Position numbers and translations under genes: made by a program. From NCBI RefSeq assembly GCF_022483985.1, contig NZ_JAKVME010000002.1, positions 62,001-126,000 on the forward strand: a stretch of 64,000 nt of DNA, in the 5' to 3' direction. Below the pieces are notes generated by a model. It was not told the DNA's origin, did no database searches, and was given only the letters and a program-made list of their open reading frames with translations. The stretch is from Acetobacter sp. (GTDB lineage Bacteria > Pseudomonadota > Alphaproteobacteria > Acetobacterales > Acetobacteraceae). Shown here piece after piece: positions 35,565-46,151 of this stretch (position 1 is its first letter; each line of letters begins with the position of its first letter).

Positions 35565-35713
35565 CACTCCGTTTGACGAGGGCAGGGGGTATTGACTCCA
35601 GTGATGGAGTTAAGCGCAGGCAGAAAAAAGTGCATCAAAACAGCTTATTAATCCCGCTTTGCTCTCAACTTGCGATTGCTGCAATTTGAGAGCCAATCCT
35701 GCCCCCGCAACCA
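35565..35713 (+). repeat. tRNA-fMet-end repeat, copy 3 (candidate attachment site)
   Basis: Shares with copy 1 a left part (TTTGAC..GCAGGCAGAAAAAAGT) and the hairpin CTCTCAACTTGC..GCAATTTGAGAG, then AATCCTGCCCCCGCAACCA at 35695-35713. To the right it differs completely from copies 1 and 2: the CACTTGC extension and long terminator module are absent. It would be the right-hand boundary of the accessory region. Confidence 0.7.
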
Positions 35714-35742
35714 AAACTTATACAATATAATCAGCATGTTAA

Positions 35743-35763
35743 GCCGTCCGTAAGGGCGGCTTT
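35743..35763 (+). terminator. Rho-independent terminator after repeat copy 3
   Basis: GCCGTCC-GTAA-GGGCGGC followed by TTTCT. A stem of seven pairs (one G-T) thirty bases after the CCA-like end, as expected downstream of a tRNA. Confidence 0.7.
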
Positions 35764-35885
35764 CTGCGTTTGGGAAACACTCGCAGGATGCGTATAGGAT
35801 GCAAATGGGAGTGAAAGCGCAGCGTAGGTTGGGCTGAAATCGGGGATATTCACGATAACGCGAGCTTTATCGGCGGCCTTATTGA

Positions 35886-38800
35886 TCAGTGGAAATTACG
35901 CGATCTGACGACGATACGCTCACCGGCGGAATCGCTGTCATGGATGCTCTCAGCAGAGGAGCGATTACCGACGTCCGCGAGCAGCCCGGAAAGGTCGGTG
36001 ATCTCTTTTGCTACCAGATGCACGACCTCTCCTTCCTTCTGGAGCATGCCTGTCACCGCCAGCATCTGCCCACCTAGCACCACACGTCGGTTCGCATCGA
36101 ATAGATCCGGCCAGATGATGACGTTCATGTTGGCCGTTTCGTCCTCCAGCGTCATGAACACCACGCCTTCGGCGGAGCCCGGTCGCTGCCGGACCAGCAC
36201 CAGCCCGGCCACGGTGAGACGTTTCCCATCCTTTGCCGCCAGTGCCTGCCGACAGGACATAATACCCCTTGCCTGAAGATCCTCGCGCAGAAAGGCCAGG
36301 GGATGGTCCCGCAGGGTCAGGCCAAGCCGGTTATAATCGCGCACCACTTCCGCACCGTCGCGCATGGGTTGCAGCAGCACATCCGGTTCCTCCGCTTCCC
36401 GCGTGACCTGCGCTGCCGCAAACAGGGGCAATGGCTCATCGCGCAGAGCCTTGATCGCCCAGAGCGCCTCGCGGCGTGCCAGCCCGAGCGAAGGACGGAA
36501 CGCGTCGGCCTCAGCCAGATGGGTCAAGGCTGACGCTTTCACACTTGCGCGTCGCCACAGATCATCGATCGAGGTAAACGGGCGTGACGCTCGTGCTGCA
36601 ACAATCCGGGCCGCATCGTCATTGGCCAGCCCTTTCACCAGACTCATGCCCAGTCGCACGGCAAACATTCCGTTCGTGCTTTCCGGCCCTTCCAGAGTGC
36701 TGTTCCAGCGTGAGGCGTTCACGCAGACAGGCCGGACTTCCACGCCGTGTTCCCGCGCATCACGGACCAGTTGTGCGGGCGCATAGAAACCCATCGGCTG
36801 GCTGTTCAGGAGTGATGCCAGAAACACGTCCGGATGGGTACATTTCATCCAGGATGATGAATAGGCCAGAATGGCGAAACTGGCCGCGTGGCTCTCAGGA
36901 AAACCGTAAGAACCAAAGCCTTCAAGCTGCTGGTATATCCGTTCGGCGAATTCTTCCGGATAACCGTTGGCGCGCATGCCCTCGATCAGCCGCGTCTGAA
37001 ACTGCGAGACCGTGCCGGTATTTTTGAACGTCGCCATGGCCCGCCGAAGCTGATCGGCCTCGGCGGCTGTAAACCCCGCACAGATCATGGCGACCTGCAT
37101 CGCCTGTTCCTGAAACAACGGGATCCCGAGCGTCTTTTTCAGAACCTTTTCCAGTTCCGGAGTGGGATAGTTTTCCGGTTCGATCCCTTCGCGTCTGCGG
37201 AGATAAGGGTGGACCATATCACCCTGTATGGGGCCGGGGCGGACGATGGCCACTTCAATGACAAGGTCATAGAACACACGCGGTTTGAGCCGTGGCAGCA
37301 TGGACATCTGGGCGCGGGATTCAATCTGGAACACGCCGATCGTGTCGGCCTTGCGGATCATGGCGTAGGTGCGCGGATCCTCGGCCGGAACGCTCTGGAG
37401 GGTAAAATGCTGGCCCTTGTGCTCCGCCAGAAGGTCGAGTCCCGTTTTCATGCAGGTCAGCATGCCCAGGGCCAGAATATCGACCTTCATGAATTTCAGG
37501 ACGTCAATATCGTCCTTGTCCCATTCGATGATCTGGCGGGCTTCCATCGAGGCCGGCTCAATGGGCACCAGTTCATCCAGCCGGTCATGCGTCAGCACAA
37601 AGCCGCCGGGATGCTGTGACAGATGGCGGGGCACGCCGATCAGGCAGCGTGCCAGGTCGAGTGTCAGGCGGATGCGCCGGTCGGACAGGTCAATACCCGT
37701 CTCATTCAGGGCGTCATCGTCCAGCTTGCGGCCCCAACCATGAATCTGGCCCGAGAGCGTGCGGATGAGATCTTCCGGCAGGCCCATCACTTTGCCGACA
37801 TCCCGCAAGGCCCCCTTGGCGCGATAGCGGATCACCACGGCCGTCAGGGCCGCGCGGTCACGGCCATAATGCTCATAGACCCACTGGATGACCTGCTCAC
37901 GTCGTGCATGCTCGAAATCCACATCGATGTCCGGCGGTTCGCCGCGCTCTTCAGAGACGAAGCGTTCGAACAGCAGGGAGTTGCGGGCCGGATCAATGGC
38001 CGTGATGCCGAGCACATAGCAGACAGCGGAATTGGCCGCCGAACCACGGCCCTGGCAGAGAATATCCTGACTGCGTGCATAGCGGACGATACTGTTTACG
38101 GTCAGGAAATACGGTGCGTATTGCATGCGCCCGATCAGGCCGAGTTCGTGGTACAGGCTTTTGCGAACCTCATCCGGAATCCCCTCGGGATAGGTGCGTG
38201 CGGCCGCTTCCCATGTCAGGGTTTCCAGAGCCTGTTGGGGCGTCTGGCCGGGCACGGACACTTCATCAGGATACTGATAGGCCAGATCGTCGAGCGAGAA
38301 GCGACAACGCTCCACAATGTCCATGGTGCGGGCTACCGCTTCAGGGTAACGGCTGAACAGCCGGGCCATTTCCTGCGGGGGTTTGAGATAGCGATCGGCA
38401 TGGCGCTCGCGGACAAACCCCGCCTCATCGATGGTGGTGTTGTGCCGGATACAGGTGACGACATCCTGCAGGATGCGGCGGTCATGGGTGTGGAACAGCA
38501 CGTCATTGGTCACGACGGTCGGTACCCGCGCCTGATGCGCCAGGTTCGCCAGTTCATAGAGGCGCATATGGTCATTGGGGCGGCGAAGGAGGGTGAGCGC
38601 CAGATAGGCCCGGTCAGCAAAGGCGTCCTTCAGCTTGCGCAGATGCAGGGCGCAGGCATCGTCCGCCGTATCCGGGATCATGACGACGATCAGACCTTCA
38701 CCCCAGGCGACCAGATCCTCCCAGAGCAAATGGCATCTGGCCTTGCCGGCACGCGCCTTGCCCAGGCTGAGCAGACGGCACAGGCGGCCGTAAGCTGCAC

Positions 38801-39062
38801 GGTCGGTTGGATAGACCAGCATCGGCGGGAAATCGGCCAGGTCGAGGCGACAGCCGACGACCAGCCGCAGCCCGATCTGCTTCGCCGCGACATGGGCCTG
38901 CACCATCCCGGCCAGAGAATTGCGGTCACAGATACCCAGTGCCTCAATGCCCAGCGCCCTGGCCTGTTCAAACAGTTCGATCGGCGAGGAGGCTCCACGC
39001 AGGAACGAGAAATACGTCGTCGCCTGCAGTTCGGCGTAACCCAGTGCCGCCGGGCCGTTCAT
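35886..39062 (-). CDS. dnaE2: Error-prone DNA polymerase DnaE2 (ImuC)
   Basis: A 1058-residue C-family polymerase, the translesion polymerase of the ImuABC mutasome. PHP domain at the start ([26 protein letters not shown]), palm with [14 protein letters not shown] and [19 protein letters not shown], where two catalytic Asp lie in DIDVDF, fingers and an OB-fold end ([19 protein letters not shown]). Length is typical for DnaE2, shorter than replicative DnaE (about 1160). Its start overlaps the imuB stop by ATGA. Induced by DNA damage through LexA, it makes mutagenic bypass of lesions. Confidence 0.94.
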   Translation of the reverse strand: MNGPAALGYAELQATTYFSFLRGASSPIELFEQARALGIEALGICDRNSLAGMVQAHVAAKQIGLRLVVGCRLDLADFPPMLVYPTDRAAYGRLCRLLSLGKARAGKARCHLLWEDLVAWGEGLIVVMIPDTADDACALHLRKLKDAFADRAYLALTLLRRPNDHMRLYELANLAHQARVPTVVTNDVLFHTHDRRILQDVVTCIRHNTTIDEAGFVRERHADRYLKPPQEMARLFSRYPEAVARTMDIVERCRFSLDDLAYQYPDEVSVPGQTPQQALETLTWEAAARTYPEGIPDEVRKSLYHELGLIGRMQYAPYFLTVNSIVRYARSQDILCQGRGSAANSAVCYVLGITAIDPARNSLLFERFVSEERGEPPDIDVDFEHARREQVIQWVYEHYGRDRAALTAVVIRYRAKGALRDVGKVMGLPEDLIRTLSGQIHGWGRKLDDDALNETGIDLSDRRIRLTLDLARCLIGVPRHLSQHPGGFVLTHDRLDELVPIEPASMEARQIIEWDKDDIDVLKFMKVDILALGMLTCMKTGLDLLAEHKGQHFTLQSVPAEDPRTYAMIRKADTIGVFQIESRAQMSMLPRLKPRVFYDLVIEVAIVRPGPIQGDMVHPYLRRREGIEPENYPTPELEKVLKKTLGIPLFQEQAMQVAMICAGFTAAEADQLRRAMATFKNTGTVSQFQTRLIEGMRANGYPEEFAERIYQQLEGFGSYGFPESHAASFAILAYSSSWMKCTHPDVFLASLLNSQPMGFYAPAQLVRDAREHGVEVRPVCVNASRWNSTLEGPESTNGMFAVRLGMSLVKGLANDDAARIVAARASRPFTSIDDLWRRASVKASALTHLAEADAFRPSLGLARREALWAIKALRDEPLPLFAAAQVTREAEEPDVLLQPMRDGAEVVRDYNRLGLTLRDHPLAFLREDLQARGIMSCRQALAAKDGKRLTVAGLVLVRQRPGSAEGVVFMTLEDETANMNVIIWPDLFDANRRVVLGGQMLAVTGMLQKEGEVVHLVAKEITDLSGLLADVGNRSSAESIHDSDSAGERIVVRSRNFH

Positions 39063-40582
39063 CCGAAAATCCCGTGCAGAAACCAGCCCTGCGAGCCGGT
39101 CTCGCCATGTTCGCCATCACCGGCACGGTAAAGCCAGAATCGCTCGCCGCTGGTATCCTCCACCCGGAAGTAATCCCGGGCGATGGTCAGTTCCGCGTCA
39201 TTCTTCCACCATTCGCCAAAGACACGCTCCGGGCCGTCAGCGCATTTCACCTTCCGTCGCACACCCCGCCAGATAAAGAACAGCGGCGGCTGATCCGGCA
39301 GTTCCGCCATCGCCTGCACGGGTTCCGGCCGCGCCAGCAGGCGTGTCGGACGTGGCCAGTGGTCTGGCCAATCCTTTGTTTCTTCCGGGGACAGCGCGGG
39401 CACGCGGCAGAAGGAGCGTTCGGGCAGATCGCTTTCCACCGGGGCAAACCGGTACAGCGCCTGCGTGCCGACACGGTTGGCCAGGGTGTCGATCAGGTCG
39501 GACACACCGGCCTCTTCCTCGGCAATCAGGGAGGACACCGTCTGCCGTCGGTCCATGGGTTCCGCCAGGGAGGCAACCAGCACCATGCGCTCAATGCCGA
39601 ACCCCGGATCGAAGGTCTCGATCTTCTCGCACAGCAGCCGGGTCAGGCGTGTGACGTCCCGCACCGGCATGGCCGTGGCTACGCGGATCGCCGCGGTGCG
39701 GCTGTCGACCCGATGCAGCAGCAGGTCGAGACGGCGCACGCCCTGTCCGTGCTCGTCCAGCCCCTGACACAGTAGCGGCACCAGCTTGCCGATATAGCGC
39801 GCGATGGTCTCGGCCGCCCCGATGGGTTCGGCGAAATTCCGGCTGACCGCGACCGGATCAACCGGGCGGACTGGCACGATTGCTTCCCCGATGCGCCCGA
39901 ACGCCTGATCCAGCCTGCGGGCCACATCCGGGCCGAACCGCAGCGCCAGAGGGGCGCGGGGCATGGCGGCCAGCGGCCCGATGCGCGATACCCCCAACGT
40001 GGCCAGCCCCTCGACGATCGTAGCGGGCAGGCGCAGCGCTTCAACCGGAAGATCGGCCAGAGCAGAGGCCGTACCCCCTGAGGGCACAACGGCAATCGGC
40101 GCCCGACCATAGCGGGCGATGGCGTGCGCGGCGCCCCACGTGTCAGCCACCACAGCTTTTGCCCGAAAGCCGGCGCCCGCCATGCGATGAACCATGTCCT
40201 TGAGCATGGGAAGTTCACCGCCATGCAGGTGATCCGCTCCCGTCGTGTCCAGCACCAGCCCGTCCGGCGTATCGACGGCCACGATGGGCGCGATCCGGTG
40301 CTGGAACCACAGCGCCAGCTTTTCCAGTCCCAGCCGGTCGCCTTCGGGATCGGCGTCCATCAGCACCAGATCGGGATACAGCGCCTGAGCTTTGGCGACC
40401 GGAATGCCGAAGCGCAGTCCCAGCTTGCGGGCAGCCAGATCGACCGACAAGACAACCCGTCGTCGCCCTTCACGCCCGGCCAGCGCCAGCGGCGTTTCAG
40501 GCGCGGGCGCGTCTTTGCCCAGCCGCTTCCTGATCCGGTCGGTCGGCCAGAGCGGCAGGTAAAGAGAGACGACCCTTGCCAT
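39059..40582 (-). CDS. imuB: ImuB, inactive Y-family polymerase-like mutasome hub
   Basis: About 507 residues, started at the ATG at 40582 ([21 protein letters not shown]), a typical ImuB opening; an earlier ATG at 40621 adds 13 residues. Y-family fold with [30 protein letters not shown]. Catalytic acidic residues usual in DinB are replaced, as in other ImuB proteins, so it serves as the adaptor that binds the beta clamp, ImuA and DnaE2. A long C-terminal tail follows. It overlaps imuA by about 86 bp and dnaE2 by 4 bp, showing strict operon coupling. Confidence 0.92.
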   Translation of the reverse strand: MARVVSLYLPLWPTDRIRKRLGKDAPAPETPLALAGREGRRRVVLSVDLAARKLGLRFGIPVAKAQALYPDLVLMDADPEGDRLGLEKLALWFQHRIAPIVAVDTPDGLVLDTTGADHLHGGELPMLKDMVHRMAGAGFRAKAVVADTWGAAHAIARYGRAPIAVVPSGGTASALADLPVEALRLPATIVEGLATLGVSRIGPLAAMPRAPLALRFGPDVARRLDQAFGRIGEAIVPVRPVDPVAVSRNFAEPIGAAETIARYIGKLVPLLCQGLDEHGQGVRRLDLLLHRVDSRTAAIRVATAMPVRDVTRLTRLLCEKIETFDPGFGIERMVLVASLAEPMDRRQTVSSLIAEEEAGVSDLIDTLANRVGTQALYRFAPVESDLPERSFCRVPALSPEETKDWPDHWPRPTRLLARPEPVQAMAELPDQPPLFFIWRGVRRKVKCADGPERVFGEWWKNDAELTIARDYFRVEDTSGERFWLYRAGDGEHGETGSQGWFLHGIFG

Positions 40583-41261
40583 CACAGGCCTCCACTTCAA
40601 AATCGGCACATTCGCCCGCACGGGCGCGGATCAGTTCCAGCAGCCAGCGCGGTCTTCCCACACCGGGCACCGGTAGCGGCACGGATGGCAGGACGGAGAC
40701 CCGCCAGCGGGTAACGGAAGCCGTGGGCTGACCAAAATCCGCCGCATCCGTCTGCCGCCGCCAGCGTCGGATGGCGATGCCAAGCGAGCCGGACGTTTCG
40801 GCCGCCAGTTGCAGACGGCGTGAGGCGGTCATTGATAATCGGGCGACCTCGGCGACAACGGCCCCGAGCCCTCCATGCCGCAGCCCCTCCTCGAAACTGG
40901 CCAGCACATCGACGTCCGATCCCGCCTCGACAAAAATGGTCCGCCGTGCCGACAGACCGACCTGTTTCAGGGAAGGGGCGAACACGTCCTGACGGGTGAC
41001 GATCCAGAGCACCTTACCGCGCGTGCGTGCGGCAATCCCGGCGCAGAACTGACCGGCGGCGGCACTGTGCAGGGCATCATTCCCGCCGCCCGCCACCTCA
41101 TGCAGAGCCCCCAGCGCCAGACCGCCACCGGGCAGGCGGCTGTCGATCTCGCGCACACCAAAGGGCAGCGTCTTGCGGCGTCGGTCACTATGGCCTTCGA
41201 GACGGCTGATTGTGGCTCGCAGGGTTTCCAAGCCGGGTTTTTTCCAGGTTTCAGCGGTCAT
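40497..41261 (-). CDS. imuA: ImuA, RecA-like mutasome protein
   Basis: A 254-residue RecA/SulA-like protein, first gene of the mutasome operon. Conserved LPFGVREIDSRLPGGGLALGALHEVAGGG (residues 33-61) resembles the RecA P-loop region, but without a full Walker A. GKVLWIVTRQDVFAPSLKQVGL and an RLQLAAETSGSLGIAIRRWR block follow. It acts with ImuB and DnaE2 in SOS mutagenesis. A LexA box lies 46 bp upstream. Confidence 0.9.
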   Translation of the reverse strand: MTAETWKKPGLETLRATISRLEGHSDRRRKTLPFGVREIDSRLPGGGLALGALHEVAGGGNDALHSAAAGQFCAGIAARTRGKVLWIVTRQDVFAPSLKQVGLSARRTIFVEAGSDVDVLASFEEGLRHGGLGAVVAEVARLSMTASRRLQLAAETSGSLGIAIRRWRRQTDAADFGQPTASVTRWRVSVLPSVPLPVPGVGRPRWLLELIRARAGECADFEVEACDGKGRLSLPAALADRPDQEAAGQRRARA

Positions 41262-41306
41262 GTCACGGCTCGATGTCCCTTGTGCAGGCGGTTTTCCTGA
41301 TTATAT

Positions 41307-41321
41307 GTTCCTGATTTGTTC
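41307..41321 (-). promoter_or_regulatory. LexA (SOS) box upstream of imuA
   Basis: GTTCCTGATTTGTTC, an exact match to the alphaproteobacterial LexA direct repeat GTTC-N7-GTTC. It lies 46 bp before the imuA ATG, and is the only exact copy I noticed in this neighbourhood. Confidence 0.85.
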
Positions 41322-41545
41322 CGTGTAGTCTGTCGGCGTCAACATTTATCTGTCGGGAGAGCGTATCGCTTCAAGTTTGTGGTAATTCGCAATCCGGGAA
41401 GATACCGTCCTAAGAAATTGAAAACAGGAAGCTTTGTCGGAAGAGGACAGGCTGTTATCATCCGGCCCATAAAAAAGATCGCTGTCCGGGGAAACCGACA
41501 AACACGGAGTCTCCCTCATGCGGTCAGTCACGACGGGAGGCACAG

Positions 41546-42307
41546 GTGCTTGTTCACGAGGGAGCGGAGCGCAACGCCAGCATCGACAGGCGTCTGGGCT
41601 GCTCGCTGGCGGCTATCGCCGGTGCCGTGAACGCCGCCGGGTTTCTGGCCGTGGGCTATTATTCGGCCAATATGACCGGCAATGTCTCAGCACTGGCGAG
41701 TGGTCTGCATGAAGGCCATCTGGAACTGGTCCTGTCCTGCTGCGGTCTGATACTGGCCTTTGTCGCCGGCGCGGTGCTGTCGGCGCTGCTGGTCAATGCG
41801 GGCCGTCGCCACAACCTGCCCTCGATCTACGCACGGAGCATCCTGCTGGAAGCCTGTCTGCTCGGACTTCTGGGGACCGTGGATTTTCTGTTTTCGGCCC
41901 AGCCACGGGATCCGGTGCTGGCCTTTGGGCTGAGTTTCCTCATGGGGCTCCAGAACGCCACGGTCACACGCATTTCCGGGGCGCGTGTCCGCACCACCCA
42001 TATGACGGGAATGCTTACCGATGTGGGGCTGGAACTGGCGGACTGGCTGGAGAGCTTTTTTCATCCGGTTGACCCGGCCCGGCGGACCGGTACGCGCGAG
42101 CGTCTGGGGCTGCATGCCGCCATCGTGCTGTCCTTCACGCTGGGCGGCGTGGTCGGCGCCTTTCTGTATGGCTGGTGGTCTGCTCTGTTTCTTCTGGCGC
42201 TGGCGGGGCTTCTGGCCTGCCTTTCCCTGCCGGGCGCGCTGTCGCATGAGTCTGTGTCGGCACAGGAACCGGCCTCGGTTCCGGCTTACGGGGAGAAGCA
42301 TCCCTGA
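41546..42307 (+). CDS. DUF1275 (YoaK-like) membrane protein
   Basis: A 253-residue inner-membrane protein with about six hydrophobic segments. Start is GTG at 41546 behind GGGAGG. Family blocks: AGAVNAAGFLAVGYYSANMTGNVS near residue 25, FLMGLQNATVTRISGARVRTTHMTGMLTDVG near residue 130, and FTLGGVVGAFLYGWW. DUF1275 proteins are of unknown transport function. Its TGA shares a base with the ATG of the next gene (TGATG), so the two are co-translated. Confidence 0.87.
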   Translation: MLVHEGAERNASIDRRLGCSLAAIAGAVNAAGFLAVGYYSANMTGNVSALASGLHEGHLELVLSCCGLILAFVAGAVLSALLVNAGRRHNLPSIYARSILLEACLLGLLGTVDFLFSAQPRDPVLAFGLSFLMGLQNATVTRISGARVRTTHMTGMLTDVGLELADWLESFFHPVDPARRTGTRERLGLHAAIVLSFTLGGVVGAFLYGWWSALFLLALAGLLACLSLPGALSHESVSAQEPASVPAYGEKHP

Positions 42308-42954
42308 TGTGCAATCTCTACGCCATGACGTCGAACCAGAAAGCGATCCGGGAGATTGCAATGGTTCTCGATGATCTGACGGGCAATCTCCAGCCTCTGC
42401 CGGAGATATACCCGAATACAATGGCCCCGATCGTGCGGAACGGCGGAAACGGTCGTGAACTGGTCATGGCACGCTGGGGCATGCCGACACCGCCCGGTTA
42501 CCTGAAGGGACACAGGGTCGACCGGGGTGTAACCAACATCCGCAATCCGTCCTCGACATGGTGGAAACGCTGGGAGGGCGTGCAACATCGTTGTCTGGTG
42601 CCATTGACGGCGTTCTCCGAGCCGGAGCGTCTGCCCGACGGGACATCACGACTGGTGTGGTTTGCGCGGAATGATAGAGAGCCGCTGGCCTTCTTTGCCG
42701 TGATTTGGTGTCGATGGACGTCCGTGCGCAAGCTGGCGGACGGAGAGACGACGGATGATCTGTTCGGTTTTCTGACCACGGACGCCAATCTGGAGGTGGG
42801 TGCGATCCATCCGAAAGCCATGCCTGTGATCCTGACGCAACCGGACGAGCTGGAGCGCTGGATGACGGCACCGATAGCAGGGGCTCTGGCGCTTCAGCGG
42901 CCGCTCCCCGATGGGGTTTTGTGTCGGGTGCAGGCGCCCGCTCTGGCTGACTGA
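42307..42954 (+). CDS. yedK: SOS response-associated peptidase-like protein (YedK/HMCES)
   Basis: A 215-residue SRAP-domain protein that shields abasic sites in single-stranded DNA by a thiazolidine link through Cys2 (MCNLYAM). The other active-site parts are seen: NIRN at about residues 77-80, AFSEP (Glu about 101) and AIHPKAMPVIL (His about 168). It overlaps the DUF1275 stop by one base. Together with the nearby mutasome it makes the locus rich in DNA-damage tolerance genes, though it is transcribed away from imuA. Confidence 0.92.
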   Translation: MCNLYAMTSNQKAIREIAMVLDDLTGNLQPLPEIYPNTMAPIVRNGGNGRELVMARWGMPTPPGYLKGHRVDRGVTNIRNPSSTWWKRWEGVQHRCLVPLTAFSEPERLPDGTSRLVWFARNDREPLAFFAVIWCRWTSVRKLADGETTDDLFGFLTTDANLEVGAIHPKAMPVILTQPDELERWMTAPIAGALALQRPLPDGVLCRVQAPALAD

Positions 42955-43079
42955 GGGGCGGGGTCAAACTGCCCTGTTCGTGACGTTTGATGCATCGCAA
43001 CGACAGATCGGCTTATCGGGTGTTGTGTGGCTGAAGAGATTTCCCGCCATCAGCCCTTTCCACAAAAAGGACATGCGCC

Positions 43080-44825
43080 ATGAGATATGCTCACAGCAAT
43101 TACGAGGCTTTTGTTCACCCTCGAGCACCGCAGGGTATGGAAGGGCGGTCAGCATGGATCGTGGGCGGTGGACTGGCGGGCATGGCGGCGGCGGCGTTCC
43201 TCATCCGGGATGCGGGAATGACGCCTTCAGCCATCACCATTCTTGAGGCCTCGGGCAACGACGGTGGTGCGCTGGACGGAGCGGGGAATGCGGAGACTGG
43301 CTGGCTGATTCGTGGCGGTCGGGAAATGGAAGAGCAGTTCCAGTGTCTGTGGGATCTGTACCGTTCCATTCCCTCTCTGGAAATTCCCGATGCATCGGTG
43401 CTGGATGAAGTCTGGCAGGTCAATCAGGCCGATCCGTCCACAAATCCGGTCCGCGCCATGTGCAACCGTGGGCAGCCCCTCGCCGATCGTGACAGGCTGA
43501 CACTCACGGGAAAGGCGCGGCGCGAGATCATTGCCCTCATTCTGACCGATGAGGATGAGCTGGCGGGGAAGACGATCGCGGATGTGCTGTCCGGCGATTT
43601 CATGGCGTCGAACTTCTGGCTGTTCTGGCGGTCGATGTTCGCTTTCGAGACCTGGCACAGCGCTATTGAGATGAAGCGCTACCTCGCGCGGTTCGTGCAT
43701 CAGATTCTCGGACTGAAGGATCTGCATACGCTGAAGTTCACCAGATACAACCAGCAGGAATCCCTCAGCCGACCACTGGCCACATGGCTTGCCGATCAGG
43801 GGGTCGTGTTCCGTCATGGCGTGAAGGTGACGAATGTTACCGTTGATGTTTCTGGCGGAAAGAAAGTTGCGACCCATCTCGACTGGCTGGAAAATGGCGC
43901 GTCCGCCGGTGTTGACCTGGGTCCGGCGGAGCTGGTGTTCGTGACCAACGGTTCCATGGTGGAGAATTCACGCTGGGGCGATCACCATACACCAGCGCCG
44001 ATTGACACGGTTATCAAAGAGGGGAGTGTCTGGCAGCTCTGGCGCAATATCGCAGCACAGGATGCCGCATTCGGGCATCCTGATGTTTTCTGTGGCGATA
44101 CAACAAAATCCCGCTGGCTGTCGGCAACCGTTACGACCCGGGATGCGCGGATACCGGAGCTCGTAAAGCGGGTTACGGGGCGTGATCCGTTCTCGGGGAA
44201 GATTATCACGGGTGGTCCGGTCACGATCGCGGATTCATCCTGGCTGATGAGCTGGGTGGTCAGCCGTCAGCCCCATTTCAAGGGGCAGCCCGAAGGGCAG
44301 ATGGTGGCCTGGCTCTATGGTCTGTTCAGTGACGTGCCTGGCGATTATGTGAAAAAGCCCATGCAGGATTGCACAGGGGGGGAAATCACCCGTGAGTGGC
44401 TGTTCCATATGGGCGTGCCGGTGGACCAGATCGACGATATGGCAGCAACAGGGGCGACGACGCATCCGTGCATGATGCCGTTCATCACGGCGCAGTTCAT
44501 GCCGCGTGCACCGGCGGACAGGCCGAACGTGGTGCCGCACGGGAGTGTCAATCTCGCCTTCCTCGGGCAGTTCGCCGAGACGCCGCGTGATACGGTCTTC
44601 ACCACGGAATATTCCGTCCGCACGGCGATGGAGGCGGTCTATACGCTGTGCGGCGTCAGGCGGGCTGTGCCGGAAGTGTCAGACGGCATTTTCGATGTCC
44701 GGATGCTGCTGCAGGCGGCAGCGGAACTGCGGGACGGAGAGAAGGTACCGGCGTCGGGGCTGATCAGGCACCTGACGCATGGAACGGAGATTGACGATCT
44801 GCTGGAGCGCTACGGGCTGGTTTGA
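43080..44825 (+). CDS. ohyA: Oleate hydratase (FAD-dependent, MCRA family)
   Basis: A 581-residue flavoenzyme that adds water to the cis-9 double bond of oleate to give 10-hydroxystearate. The dinucleotide fold is SAWIVGGGLAGMAAAAFL (GGGLAG at 29-34) with acidic ILEASGNDGGALDG. Catalytic candidates are Glu82 in GGREMEEQF and Tyr201 in EMKRYLARF, which align by number with the active-site residues I recall from Staphylococcus OhyA. RYNQQESL and TTEYSVRTAMEAVYTL are other family signatures. Likely role: detoxifying unsaturated fatty acids. It stands alone, 125 bp after yedK. Confidence 0.93.
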   Translation: MRYAHSNYEAFVHPRAPQGMEGRSAWIVGGGLAGMAAAAFLIRDAGMTPSAITILEASGNDGGALDGAGNAETGWLIRGGREMEEQFQCLWDLYRSIPSLEIPDASVLDEVWQVNQADPSTNPVRAMCNRGQPLADRDRLTLTGKARREIIALILTDEDELAGKTIADVLSGDFMASNFWLFWRSMFAFETWHSAIEMKRYLARFVHQILGLKDLHTLKFTRYNQQESLSRPLATWLADQGVVFRHGVKVTNVTVDVSGGKKVATHLDWLENGASAGVDLGPAELVFVTNGSMVENSRWGDHHTPAPIDTVIKEGSVWQLWRNIAAQDAAFGHPDVFCGDTTKSRWLSATVTTRDARIPELVKRVTGRDPFSGKIITGGPVTIADSSWLMSWVVSRQPHFKGQPEGQMVAWLYGLFSDVPGDYVKKPMQDCTGGEITREWLFHMGVPVDQIDDMAATGATTHPCMMPFITAQFMPRAPADRPNVVPHGSVNLAFLGQFAETPRDTVFTTEYSVRTAMEAVYTLCGVRRAVPEVSDGIFDVRMLLQAAAELRDGEKVPASGLIRHLTHGTEIDDLLERYGLV

Positions 44826-45010
44826 TTTTATTGTCAGAAGCCAAGGCGGACTACTGCTTTCGCCGTTAACTCAGACATTTGTGCATTCGGAAATGATTCG
44901 TATTATGGACACAGAGTGATCGATAGTCACGGTGTCATACTGCGTTTTCTATGATCGAATGCCTTGTCGACTAAAGTGTTGGCTATAATTTCTGAAGAAA
45001 AGAGGAAACA

Positions 45011-45496
45011 ATGAACAGGCGCATCCTCATTATCGCTACTGCTATTTCACTAATCTCGGCAGGCTCGGCAAGTTTTGCACAGAGCCATAGCCATGACGGG
45101 GCAAAGGTTATTTCTACTCCCGAAGATGTTCAATGGCAGCCAGCACCAGCTATCTTTCCACAGGGAATGAAAATTGCCTATCTTTATGGTGATCTAGCGA
45201 AACATGAACCTTTCACTATCCGGGTCATGATGCCTGCCCGCAGCGTCATTGCACCGCACACGCATAATCTTGACGAAATGCTCACGATTATATCTGGCGA
45301 TCTCGATCATTATACAGGTCCGAAAATGAATCCGTCAGAGGGACTTCATATGGAAGCGGGCGGGTTCGTGCATCTTCCGGTGAATATGGGGCACGCCCTG
45401 AAGGCTGGAGATAGCGGGGCTATTTTGCAGGTTTCCGGTGTTGGTCCTTTTGGCATGACCTATGTCGATCCAAAAGATGATCCGCGACACAAGTAA
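45011..45496 (+). CDS. Secreted cupin-domain protein
   Basis: A 161-residue protein with a signal peptide (hydrophobic residues 5-20, cleavage after SFA). A single cupin follows: HTHNLDEMLTIISGDLDHYTG supplies the first metal motif (HxH..E) and HLPVNMGHALKAGDSG the second His. AGAGGAAACA lies before the ATG. Many such periplasmic cupins are uncharacterised. Substrate unknown. Confidence 0.75.
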   Translation: MNRRILIIATAISLISAGSASFAQSHSHDGAKVISTPEDVQWQPAPAIFPQGMKIAYLYGDLAKHEPFTIRVMMPARSVIAPHTHNLDEMLTIISGDLDHYTGPKMNPSEGLHMEAGGFVHLPVNMGHALKAGDSGAILQVSGVGPFGMTYVDPKDDPRHK

Positions 45497-45514
45497 TAGT
45501 CAAGGAACTGATGT

Positions 45515-45700
45515 TTGAGGCATACGGTGGCGCAGGCTGCCCGGGAGCTCGACGTTGCGGAGAGCGTGTTGCGCCGCTGGATATGGGAGCTGACCGCCAC
45601 CCCAACTGTGGCGTCTTTCGGGAATGGGCAGATGGGGACCGGCCTGGCCGAGATTGCGGCTCTGAAGAAAGAGGTCGCCCGCCTCCGGGGGCCGAGCGTG
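45515..45700 (+). pseudogene. IS3-family OrfA remnant
   Basis: The frame reads VAQAARELDVAESVLRRWIWELTATPTVASFGNGQM and then LAEIAALKKEVARLRG, the N-terminal helix-turn-helix and zipper of an IS3 OrfA. It then breaks into unrelated sequence where ERDILKKA would be expected. OrfB is absent. Confidence 0.75.
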
Positions 45701-46151
45701 ATATGGGGACGCGCTCTAGCTCATGGATCATGGCCAACTGGTTCCAATCTTCTCGTTCCAATGAGAACAGTGGTCCACGTTCAAAGTGAACGAACCAGCG
45801 GCATACAGCCTACAGTTGCGGGAGCAGCCTCCGACTTTGCATCTGGCCAATTGTCCGACCAGAATGTTACGGAGTTCTCTCTTAGCCCGCTCGCGCGAGA
45901 CCATTGAAGCGTCTACTCCTGCAGTAGGCGGCCAAACGCATCCTACTGCAAGCTTGAACATCATGGAACGGCCGAAGGCAGATATCAGTTTTTCGCATGT
46001 AGAACGTGCGTCTGATTGATCTGCTGCCCTGAAAACCAACAATACACTGATCAGCCTTTGATAATGTTTTTGCTAAGGTAAGGCTGCCACATTGGTATAT
46101 GAACAATATTGATGTATTTATGAAATCAAATCATTTCTGCTCACAGGTTCG
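45701..46151. other. Intergenic region after the IS3 remnant
   Basis: About 450 bp with several open frames on both strands of up to about 100 codons, none with recognisable family features or ribosome sites. It probably consists of decayed insertion DNA and the promoter of mesX. Confidence 0.35.

Noticed and set aside
37623..39131. 502-codon rightward frame
   Set aside because: Antisense shadow of dnaE2.
45728..46042. Leftward 104-codon frame in the gap before mesX
   Set aside because: No family pattern, no ribosome site; lies in DNA next to an IS3 remnant.
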